Assembly (NCBI GenBank): GCA_046290815.1
Contig: JBKBUF010000053.1
Coordinates: 1-12,759, forward strand
Length of the DNA stretch: 12,759 nt
Direction of reading: 5' to 3'
Source: JBKBUF01 sp046290815
GTDB lineage: Bacteria; Bacteroidota; Bacteroidia; Cytophagales; Cytophagaceae
Shown here piece after piece: positions 6,584-12,418 of this stretch; position 1 is the stretch's first letter, and every line of letters starts with the position of its first letter. The translations under genes were made by a program, and so were the position numbers. The notes under the pieces were generated by a model. That model saw only the letters and a program-made list of their open reading frames with translations, ran no database searches and was not told where the DNA came from.

Positions 6584-6814
6584 TCAGCCTCCGGAATATG
6601 GAGGGAGTAGAGCTACAAGATCATTATCCTTCAAATCAACTGATGATACCAACTGCTGATTAACTGCGATTTTATATTTCAGTTTACTGAGCTTAGGAAA
6701 CCTTTGCGTAAGAATTTCAACCAAGGCACCTGTTGTTTTCACATCAGCAACTTCCAATTCACTTATACCTGTTAACTCTGCCAACGCACCATAAAACCGG
6801 ATGACAACTTTCAT
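6584..6814 (-). CDS. moaD: Molybdopterin synthase sulfur carrier subunit MoaD
   Basis: A 76-aa ubiquitin-like sulfur carrier. It starts MKVVIRFYGALAELTG, has the central IAVNQQLVSS strand region and ends in PPYSGG, the double-glycine tail that is adenylated by MoeB and turned into a thiocarboxylate for transfer by MoaE. Length and both ends fit the family exactly. It is the first gene of the leftward Moco operon (moaD, moaE, moaCB, TSUP permease). The 64 nt upstream are mostly occupied by a hairpin that ends the preceding gene, and I find no convincing promoter motif there; the closest is TATCTTAG on the minus strand, about 15 nt before the start. No moeB is present in the window. Confidence 0.93.
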   Translation of the reverse strand: MKVVIRFYGALAELTGISELEVADVKTTGALVEILTQRFPKLSKLKYKIAVNQQLVSSVDLKDNDLVALLPPYSGG

Positions 6815-6842
6815 CTCTAAAATTTTTTGATATCTAAGATAA

Positions 6843-6875
6843 AGAAAAAATCAAGAACTACGTATTTTTACGTAG
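6843..6875 (-). terminator. TACGTA hairpin followed by a T-rich tract
   Basis: Just behind the stop of the leftward 315-aa gene, CTACGTA (6858-6864) and TACGTAG (6869-6875) form a perfect 7-bp stem with a 4-nt loop. On the minus strand it is followed by TTCTTGATTTTTTC, so it probably acts as a terminator isolating moaD. The T-run starts a few bases after the stem, so efficiency may be moderate. The TACGTA core could instead bind a regulator of the Moco operon. Confidence 0.55.
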
Positions 6876-6878
6876 AAT

Positions 6879-7826
6879 TTATTTTTCTTCCAGCACCTTT
6901 AATAAATCTTTCAATTCGGAATAAGGAGCTGACCCTTCCTTTTCCCATGATTTCTTATTTTCAATTCTTTCTTTTAATGCATTAATACTTTCAGGGCGAC
7001 TATTCAACAATAATTCTACCATTAAATGTCTGGATGGAAAATCAGTGGGATCATAATACATCCAGCAATTGATGATAAGGTTCAAATCTTCTTTTTTCGA
7101 AAGCTTCTTCAACTGCCTTAAACAATTAGTAACAACTTCCTGATTCAATTTAGAATCTGTAGATTCTTTGGCTTCAACAAAACGATTAAATATATCTGAA
7201 ATCAAATCCAGGCATTGTTTATTTTCATTCAGGTCGTTATACAATACTTTATCATAATCCTTTATAAGTATCGGAGCAAGTTCTGATTCATACACCCACA
7301 GCCTCCCATATTTAATTATATTGGAAATTGAATCGAGTTCCTGACCGGTGAATAAATCTTTAAACTCATTCCCATCATATAAAATTGAAGAAATTTTCAA
7401 CGAGTCAAGATTTATGATATCAATAAATTCTTTCCCCTTAATAATGAAAAAGTCATGCGGATACATCCTATTCCTGTACAACGGAGACAATCTCCCGAAT
7501 ACTCTTTGAGAATATATACCATCACAACTTTTAAAATTTACAAAAACAGGTTCTATCAAAACTGAAGTATATTTATCGTACCTGATCTGTGAATTAAACG
7601 AGCGAGGCATCTTTCCGCAAATACAGGAATTAAACCTGTTCCAAGCAACGCTGTCAAATAAACTTGCATATTCAGATTTATACTCCGAATAATCAGGTAT
7701 TGAATATGGAATTTTCCTGTGCTTACATTTATGAGATTCACTTGAATCAAATGAAAACATTACACCTGAAATTAATACCAGAAAAAGGCAAGCAAAATTT
7801 GATATCCATTTATTTTGCGCATCCAT
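6879..7826 (-). CDS. Exported protein of unknown function, 315 aa
   Basis: I do not recognise a family. Residues 9-26 (SNFACLFLVLISGVMFSF) form an N-terminal hydrophobic segment, so it is probably exported or anchored by a signal peptide; Cys13 is not in a good lipobox. The mature part has a few Cys residues (CKHRK near 34, CICGK near 68) and aromatic, Asp-rich stretches. The last third, from about residue 220, is amphipathic helical (NCLRQLKKLSKKEDL, HLMVELLLNSRPESINALKERI) and may form a small HEAT-like repeat region. The ATG at 7826 has GAGGAAAC some 15 nt upstream, a rare SD-like sequence in this window. It looks monocistronic: a hairpin follows it and 121 nt separate it from the porin gene. 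Confidence 0.7.
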   Translation of the reverse strand: MDAQNKWISNFACLFLVLISGVMFSFDSSESHKCKHRKIPYSIPDYSEYKSEYASLFDSVAWNRFNSCICGKMPRSFNSQIRYDKYTSVLIEPVFVNFKSCDGIYSQRVFGRLSPLYRNRMYPHDFFIIKGKEFIDIINLDSLKISSILYDGNEFKDLFTGQELDSISNIIKYGRLWVYESELAPILIKDYDKVLYNDLNENKQCLDLISDIFNRFVEAKESTDSKLNQEVVTNCLRQLKKLSKKEDLNLIINCWMYYDPTDFPSRHLMVELLLNSRPESINALKERIENKKSWEKEGSAPYSELKDLLKVLEEK

Positions 7827-7853
7827 TTGTCAATCTGTTTCCTCAATAATAAT

Positions 7854-7863
7854 TTGACGTCAA
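7854..7863. promoter_or_regulatory. 10-bp perfect palindrome upstream of the 315-aa gene
   Basis: TTGACGTCAA at 7854-7863 is a perfect palindrome about 28 bp before the start of the leftward 315-aa gene, where it could act as an operator. No other copy was noticed in the window, so the assignment is weak. Confidence 0.25.
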
Positions 7864-7936
7864 TATCTAACCTATTAAAATCTAAGCATAAATACAATCA
7901 ATCAAACTACTAATTCAGGACAGCATAATCTTACAG

Positions 7937-7972
7937 CATTATTAAACCTACATAAATGTTGGTTTAATAATG
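7937..7972 (-). terminator. 12-bp perfect hairpin spanning the porin stop codon
   Basis: CATTATTAAACC (7937-7948) and GGTTTAATAATG (7961-7972) are perfectly complementary, and ACA/TGT inside the loop can extend the stem. The hairpin includes the last four or so codons and the stop (TAG at 7950-7948) of the porin gene. There is no T-run after it on either strand, so it is better read as an mRNA 3'-end or stabilising structure than as a standard intrinsic terminator. CAGCATAAT and CAGCATTAT (7921, 7935) form a near-direct repeat beside it. Confidence 0.5.
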
Positions 7973-9312
7973 ATCATCAGATAGGCCCAGTGTCCTGTGA
8001 ATCTTTTATCAGTGGCAGGTGGTTTTATTCTGTTCAGTGTGTTAGTTCCGAACATGACACAATATGCTCCTTCAGCAGAGACAGCCGGTGTTAACACATA
8101 GTTGAACACTACATCAATCTCTGTTCCCAATCTTGAATCCATGGCTTTAGGTTCTGCAGAATTAGGATCTGCAATACGGCTGGCAGAATGAAATTCGTGT
8201 ACCTCAATCATCGATGAAAGAGACCTGGTCAACTTAACTTTACTTCTGAGATAAAAGTCCTTTAGCCCTGCACTTCCAAACGGGTCGGCAACATAGAAGT
8301 AGTCCATAAGACCCCAGAACTTATGAGGTGTTCCATATAAAGGATCAAAGGCCCGATTTACATTCTCGGTTTTCAATCCATCATTGCCACTCATAATATC
8401 TACACCAGGCCCGGTACTAAATGATGAAGAAATTTGATATGGTGTATGGATAGTAAACATATAGGCCTTTAAATCCCGGCCATTTCTATCCGAACCACCC
8501 TGATAGTAAGCAGCGCTGATAACATTAAGCTTTTTTAAAAAAACACCTTCAAAATGATATCCTCCTGTCCACCTGCTCCACACTCCTCTTTCCAGTCCTC
8601 TGGTAGCACCACTCAAGCTATATCTGTTGAAGTCATCCTTCACGAGCACCAAAGAAGTGTTATAGGAAGAAATCTTTTTGTTCAGAAAAAGAAATTGCAT
8701 GGACTTGTACATTACGCCTATCCCGTTTGTTCCTGCAGGATATCCTACCGGCACGCCGTTGTACATAGTCCCTGATTTATACTCTCTGTTTTGATTGAAT
8801 GCAAAACCCGCATGAACAGTCCAACCTTTATGCAGAAATTTCAGCAAGGCTGCATCATGCCGGCGAGCCTGTTGAAGCCACTCAAGATTTCCCAGAATAC
8901 GATGGTCATTATACACCAGTTCCTGGCGACCTATTTTTAAAGAAAGATTTTCTATAACCGATCCTGTATCCAACAAACTGATTTCGGCCCATGCCTCGTG
9001 CAGCATGGCACCATTATTATCACTTGTGGTTGTACGGTTGATGGATGATGCATCCTGCCCCCATACCCGCACATCCTGTACAACAGTATAAAATTTATAT
9101 CTGTAACCGCTATATCCGAAATTTAATCTGGTTCTTTGAGATGTAAAAAATGCAGGCACAGCACCTTTTTCCGGAAGTGTTCCTTGTCCGTCACGAAACT
9201 CCGATCGTGTCCGCAATTGTCCGCTTATTGTTAATTGAGATTTACCATCCAGGGGTAGGAGAAATAATATCAAAAGCATGGCATGTATGTAGCCATAAAT
9301 ATACCGATCCAT
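7948..9312 (-). CDS. Alginate_exp-family outer-membrane beta-barrel porin
   Basis: A 454-aa outer-membrane protein. A signal peptide ends near residue 26 (LILFLLPLDGKSQ), then LTISGQLRTRSEFRDGQG begins the barrel. Family marks include SQRTRLNFGYSGYRYKFYTVVQDVRVWG, HEAWAEISL, KIGRQELVYNDHRILGNLEWLQQARRHDA (three segments that are typical) and the C-terminal GHWAYLMIIIKP strand. The family is named for AlgE of Pseudomonas, but most Bacteroidota members have no alginate genes beside them and are probably channels for small anions or sugars. No alginate gene is present here. ATG 9312 is used; Met12 (9279) would give a shorter signal peptide. An operator-like palindrome at 9364-9380 sits where a class II activator would bind. 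Confidence 0.85.
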   Translation of the reverse strand: MDRYIYGYIHAMLLILFLLPLDGKSQLTISGQLRTRSEFRDGQGTLPEKGAVPAFFTSQRTRLNFGYSGYRYKFYTVVQDVRVWGQDASSINRTTTSDNNGAMLHEAWAEISLLDTGSVIENLSLKIGRQELVYNDHRILGNLEWLQQARRHDAALLKFLHKGWTVHAGFAFNQNREYKSGTMYNGVPVGYPAGTNGIGVMYKSMQFLFLNKKISSYNTSLVLVKDDFNRYSLSGATRGLERGVWSRWTGGYHFEGVFLKKLNVISAAYYQGGSDRNGRDLKAYMFTIHTPYQISSSFSTGPGVDIMSGNDGLKTENVNRAFDPLYGTPHKFWGLMDYFYVADPFGSAGLKDFYLRSKVKLTRSLSSMIEVHEFHSASRIADPNSAEPKAMDSRLGTEIDVVFNYVLTPAVSAEGAYCVMFGTNTLNRIKPPATDKRFTGHWAYLMIIIKPTFM

Positions 9313-9332
9313 ATTTGTGTGAGTTTATACAT

Positions 9333-9340
9333 CAAATATG
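9333..9340 (-). promoter_or_regulatory. Candidate -7 element for the porin gene
   Basis: The minus strand reads CATATTTG, one mismatch from TAnnTTTG, about 20 nt before the porin ATG. No good -33 element precedes it, which would suit a promoter that needs an activator; the palindrome at 9364-9380 is centred about 43 bp upstream of the implied start site. Confidence 0.3.
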
Positions 9341-9363
9341 GTCTGGGATAGGGTTGAAAAAAA

Positions 9364-9380
9364 TGACATTTATCCTGTCA
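9364..9380. promoter_or_regulatory. TGACA-N7-TGTCA palindrome upstream of the porin gene
   Basis: TGACA (9364-9368) and TGTCA (9376-9380) form a perfect inverted repeat with a 7-bp spacer. The inner TTATCCTGT also appears at 10417-10425 in front of the Crp/Fnr gene. TGA half-sites fit a Crp/Fnr-type recognition helix, but the N7 spacing is longer than the FNR form TTGAT-N4-ATCAA, so the assigned regulator is inference. Confidence 0.4.
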
Positions 9381-9426
9381 GAATATCATAAATCGTAACA
9401 ATTTTTATAATGCAGAACACCAAAAA

Positions 9427-10047
9427 TTATACGATAAAAAACAAAACCGTCAGATAATGAAAAATACTACCTCCAAGTACAAAAAAATGCCATATAGAAT
9501 GGCTGTAAGGAAGTTTTTCCCATAAAAAAAATATTACTCCGAAAGAGTAGGATAATCCACCTGCAAGTAAAAATATAAACCCTGTTATTTCAAGCTGATC
9601 GAATAAAGGCTTGATGGCGAATATAGCGACCCATCCCATACCAAGGTAACTAACTGCAGACAACCACGAGTTTTTAATTTTAAATTTTACTTTTGATATT
9701 ACTCCCCATATAGCCATTGCCCAGACAAGAACCAGAAGCCATAATCCTCCCTGATTCCAGATAAGTATACAAAATGGCGTATAGGATCCGGCAATTTTTA
9801 TGTAAATGGCCGAATGGTCCAAAACTTTGATTCTACGTTTAAGCTTTTTGTTAGAGATAAGATGATATAAAGTGGAAGAGAAATATAAAAATATGATTGA
9901 CAAGCCATAAACAACAACACCCGACACCTTTAAAATACTATCCTGTATGCTCAGATTGTACAGGAGAATAAAAAAACCTGCTATGCCAAGAAATAATCCT
10001 GCAGCATGGGATGTCCAGTTAATAAGTTCTTCTTTGTGCGCTCTCAA
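9427..10047 (-). CDS. Hemolysin III family (PAQR-like) membrane protein, TTG start
   Basis: A 206-aa integral membrane protein with about seven helices, normal for the YqfA/HlyIII branch of the PAQR superfamily. Conserved motifs: EELINWTSHAAG at the N-terminus, FSSTLYHL, LDHSAIYIKIAGSYTP and the C-terminal SHSIWHFFVLGGSIFHYL; these supply the Ser, Asp and three His that bind a metal in PAQR proteins. The family name comes from Bacillus cereus; most members are not toxins and may act on lipids. The only start that keeps the N-terminal motif is TTG at 10047-10045: no in-frame ATG occurs between the upstream stop and codon 112. It faces the 56-aa gene across 156 nt containing an FNR-spaced palindrome. 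Confidence 0.88.
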   Translation of the reverse strand: MRAHKEELINWTSHAAGLFLGIAGFFILLYNLSIQDSILKVSGVVVYGLSIIFLYFSSTLYHLISNKKLKRRIKVLDHSAIYIKIAGSYTPFCILIWNQGGLWLLVLVWAMAIWGVISKVKFKIKNSWLSAVSYLGMGWVAIFAIKPLFDQLEITGFIFLLAGGLSYSFGVIFFLWEKLPYSHSIWHFFVLGGSIFHYLTVLFFIV

Positions 10048-10092
10048 AATAATAAAGTAAGCTTCAAAATTAGAATTCCATATTTCTTATCA

Positions 10093-10108
10093 AATGATGT
10101 GAGTCATT
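10093..10108. promoter_or_regulatory. FNR-spaced palindrome between hlyIII and the 56-aa gene
   Basis: AATGA (10093-10097) and TCATT (10104-10108) form a perfect inverted repeat with 6 bp between, giving TGA-N6-TCA, the half-site spacing of Crp/Fnr operators. The outer bases differ from the FNR consensus TTGAT-N4-ATCAA. It lies 46 bp before the hlyIII start and 96 bp before the small gene. Confidence 0.35.
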
Positions 10109-10156
10109 ATGGCCGTAATTTAAACACTTAACAAACATCCGGTTTGTGAGCTATAT

Positions 10157-10183
10157 CATATATTAGTTGATGACCATATATTA
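10157..10183. repeat. Two 9-bp direct repeats, 18 bp apart
   Basis: CATATATTA occurs at 10157-10165 and 10175-10183. Between them TTGATGACCATATA (10167-10180) has one good FNR half-site (TTGAT) and one poor one. TAATATTG (10182-10189) is one mismatch from the TAnnTTTG -7 element but only 14 nt before the start of the 56-aa gene. Confidence 0.3.
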
Positions 10184-10203
10184 ATATTGTAAAAAAGTGC
10201 ATC

Positions 10204-10374
10204 ATGGAAATTGCCTTTGTAACATTAAGCATAATAATATGTATCACATTCATCCTGATGATGTATGGGCTTTACAAACAAAAATCAAAATTTGTATTTG
10301 TGTCAATATCCATATATGTAGTGATGGTAGCAATATTTTTTGTAATGACAATTACCTTCTTTTCCCGTACATAA
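10204..10374 (+). CDS. Small two-helix membrane protein, 56 aa
   Basis: An ATG-to-TAA frame of 57 codons. The protein has two hydrophobic helices, about residues 4-22 (AFVTLSIIICITFILMMYG) and 30-52 (FVFVSISIYVVMVAIFFVM, continuing to TITFF), joined by the basic loop LYKQKSK and ending in SRT. This is the shape of small respiratory-complex or transporter accessory subunits, but I recognise no family. It lies 90 nt upstream of, and on the same strand as, the Crp/Fnr gene, with no terminator visible between, so the two may share a transcript. Codon use (many ATA, TTT, GTA) fits the rest of the window. The clean helix-loop-helix pattern makes chance unlikely, though not excluded. Confidence 0.6.
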   Translation: MEIAFVTLSIIICITFILMMYGLYKQKSKFVFVSISIYVVMVAIFFVMTITFFSRT

Positions 10375-10410
10375 TTTACTGACAAAGATCATCTATCTGA
10401 CTAAATTAAA

Positions 10411-10427
10411 TGATTGTTATCCTGTTA
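10411..10427. promoter_or_regulatory. Operator-like site upstream of the Crp/Fnr gene
   Basis: TGATT-GTTATCC-TGTTA (10411-10427) lines up with the perfect palindrome at 9364-9380: both have TGA at the left, TTATCCTGT in the centre and an AATA run just after. The palindrome is weaker here. It is centred 46 bp before the regulator's ATG, so autoregulation is possible. The only clear AAGGAG in the area (10432-10437) is 27 nt from the start, too far for ordinary SD pairing. Confidence 0.3.
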
Positions 10428-10464
10428 AAATAAGGAGACCTTTATTATATTAAATCAATGTCAG

Positions 10465-11160
10465 ATGAAATTCACTTCCCCTGAATGCAGAACCTGTCCA
10501 AACAGATGGGACTCCATTTTCAAATGCTGCAATGAAGAAGACGTAAAGCTTCTTGATTTCCATAAAGTAGGTCATTTATACCATAAAGGGCAGATACTCT
10601 TTCATGAAGGGGGAACTCCTCAAGGATTATATTGTCTCAGGCAAGGAAAAGTAAAAATTGTAAAGAAAAGTCCGGACGGAAAAGAACAAATTATCAAGCT
10701 TGTCAAGGAAGGCGATCCTATAGGACACAAATCACTTCTTTTAAACACCAGCTATTCTGCTTCAGCAGTAATTCTGGAAGACTCCATTATATGTTTCATT
10801 CCCAAGCAGGTATTTGAAAAGATGAGGAAGGAATCAGACATAGAATCTGCTTTGCTGATTAAAATGACTAAAGCCCTTTCTGAAGCTGAAAATAAGGTAG
10901 CGAACCTTACTTTAAAACAGGTGAGAGAGAGAATGGCTGAAGCTTTGCTTTTCCTCAATAAATTTTACAATCAGGAAAATATCTCAAGATGGATAGTCAT
11001 GTCAAGGGAAGATTTAGGCAATCTTGTAGGAACAGCCAAGGAAACTGCAATAAGAGTTTTATCAGATTTTAAATCCCAGAAAATAATTATGACACAGGGT
11101 AGAAAAATTAAAATCCTTGACAAGGAAAAATTAATAAGACTTTCTAAACCATCTGTATAA
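10465..11160 (+). CDS. Crp/Fnr family regulator with probable [4Fe-4S] Cys ligands
   Basis: A 231-aa regulator: cAMP-binding-type beta-roll (about residues 30-120), dimer helix (125-150) and C-terminal winged helix (155-225) with MSREDLGNLVGTAKETAIRVLSDF at 179-202. The N-terminus has Cys8-X2-Cys11-X9-Cys21-Cys22, and Cys110 in IICFIPKQVFEKM lines up with E. coli FNR Cys122 (MVCEIPFETL). FNR uses Cys20, 23, 29 and 122, so a [4Fe-4S] cluster sensing O2 or NO is likely although the spacing is longer. In the recognition helix Glu193 and Arg197 match FNR Glu209 and Arg213, while FNR Ser212 is Ile196, suggesting TGA-type half-sites with a different outer base. The start at 10465 follows an in-frame stop with no other usable codon. 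It converges on the 12-helix gene with only 4 nt between. Confidence 0.9.
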   Translation: MKFTSPECRTCPNRWDSIFKCCNEEDVKLLDFHKVGHLYHKGQILFHEGGTPQGLYCLRQGKVKIVKKSPDGKEQIIKLVKEGDPIGHKSLLLNTSYSASAVILEDSIICFIPKQVFEKMRKESDIESALLIKMTKALSEAENKVANLTLKQVRERMAEALLFLNKFYNQENISRWIVMSREDLGNLVGTAKETAIRVLSDFKSQKIIMTQGRKIKILDKEKLIRLSKPSV

Positions 11161-11164
11161 TCGC

Positions 11165-12418
11165 CTAACCTAATGAATGCATTTTACCTTTAGGTTTTAG
11201 CACGACATTTACCTTAGACCTAAACTGAGAAATACTAATAATAATAAATCCCACAGGCATTAAAATACTTGCAAAAAAAAGAAATAATGTAAATTTTTCT
11301 GAATTATCAATACCTGCCCACACAAAAATTCCGGCAAGGAAAATCAAGGATTCTGATAATATAAATCCGGCAATCAGCACTTTTATTCCATGCATATAAT
11401 ACTTTGGCCTTACCATAATTTTAAGGTGTGTAGCAGCAACCAAAAGAAACAAGGTAACAAATCCGATAAGTATCAGGTGAAGGTAACCAATTATAAATGG
11501 CCGTATTTCAAACATTGGCAGAAATGACGACAGAAGCTGCAACAATAATTTAACCATATACAACCCAAATACAAGCTTCAAAATATTTGCATTTGTTTTC
11601 CCGAAAACCACATTAAGGTCCGCCTCCCTTATTATAGTAAGGAAAAAAGAAACTGCTATGATTTGGATAAGCGCTGCAGAAAATGCCATTGCATATATGC
11701 TGTCATTAGGCTTCAGGTACAAAGTTGAAAAAAGGTACGCAAAGATGGTTGACGCAAGCATTAGTATAAAAAACAGCATACTGTTCTTTTTTTCCAACTG
11801 ATACCCTGCGCGCTCCAAAAGTGCAAGAAATATTCCTATTACAGCAAATGTAAACCATCCGTTGTACTGGAAGTGCAGATAAAAATACACAGAGAGATTA
11901 TATAAAGGATGATCATTCATTCCCTTTGCCATTACAGCCCCGACTGTCCATGTACCCAAAGAACTAAGCATTAAAAATATTAATCCGGCTTTAATAAACA
12001 ACAATGATCTACCAAACTGATTTCTGATTTCCGGATTCATATTTAAGTCCTTCCAAAAACTTAACACAAACCAATAAGAAAGAAAAATATGCAAGGTTGA
12101 GAAACTGATAGAATACAGGCCATAACCCTGAAACGGAAAAGTAACAAGCATGCCAACAACAGATAATTGCGTTAACCAAAACTGCACTTTATATTTCTTA
12201 TGTAATTGCGGCAGATTTTTCAGATAAATATTAATCAACAAAATAAACAACCCAAGGTATACCCAACCAAGGAATGCAACATGTGAATGCGCGTGAAGGA
12301 AAAATTTGTAATTGACCCCATCAATATATTCCAACGGCATATATCTCAATAATAATCCTAGAATACTAGCAATAAGAATATTAATAAGCGGAATTTTAAA
12401 ATTATTCAGACAAGCCAT
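11165..12418 (-). CDS. 12-helix His-rich membrane protein, heme-copper oxidase subunit I/NnrS-like
   Basis: A 417-aa protein with about twelve hydrophobic helices, the number found in heme-copper oxidase subunit I and NorB. Histidines lie inside helices at places that suit haem ligands: FLHAHSHVAFLGWVYLGLF (His42, 44, 46), YLHFQYNGWFTF (His182) and GYLHLILIGF (His314), with His331 at the end of the same helix. The HxHSHVAFLGW region also recalls NnrS, a haem- and copper-containing protein linked to nitric oxide stress. I do not see the full active-site ligand set of an oxidase, so it is probably a related haem protein, not a terminal oxidase. The ATG (12418-12416) lies inside the end of the DGC gene (17-nt overlap), so they are one operon. 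It converges on the Fnr-like gene. Confidence 0.72.
   Translation of the reverse strand: MACLNNFKIPLINILIASILGLLLRYMPLEYIDGVNYKFFLHAHSHVAFLGWVYLGLFILLINIYLKNLPQLHKKYKVQFWLTQLSVVGMLVTFPFQGYGLYSISFSTLHIFLSYWFVLSFWKDLNMNPEIRNQFGRSLLFIKAGLIFLMLSSLGTWTVGAVMAKGMNDHPLYNLSVYFYLHFQYNGWFTFAVIGIFLALLERAGYQLEKKNSMLFFILMLASTIFAYLFSTLYLKPNDSIYAMAFSAALIQIIAVSFFLTIIREADLNVVFGKTNANILKLVFGLYMVKLLLQLLSSFLPMFEIRPFIIGYLHLILIGFVTLFLLVAATHLKIMVRPKYYMHGIKVLIAGFILSESLIFLAGIFVWAGIDNSEKFTLFLFFASILMPVGFIIISISQFRSKVNVVLKPKGKMHSLG
11167..11196. terminator. Weak inverted repeat at the convergent gene ends
   Basis: AACCTAA (11167-11173) and TTAGGTT (11190-11196) can form a 7-bp stem; the loop contains the palindrome AATGCATT. 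It lies within the last codons of the 12-helix gene and just past the regulator stop, the only place a shared terminator could be, but neither side has a real T-run. Confidence 0.25.

Noticed and set aside
7948..9312. Alginate biosynthesis locus
   Set aside because: Only the porin family name points to alginate; no polymerase, epimerase or lyase gene is present in the window.
9150..9398. 82-aa plus-strand frame opposite the porin start
   Set aside because: It covers the porin signal peptide and promoter palindrome in antisense; no sensible protein features.
10197..10382. 61-aa plus-strand frame at 10197 (MHHGNCLCN...)
   Set aside because: It overlaps the 56-aa frame in another phase, and its residues show no helix or motif pattern. 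The membrane protein frame starting at 10204 is far more protein-like.
10458..10484. Eight-codon upstream frame (MSDEIHFP) overlapping the Fnr-like start
   Set aside because: It sits closer to the AAGGAG than the real start, but such tiny frames arise by chance and nothing supports translational control here.
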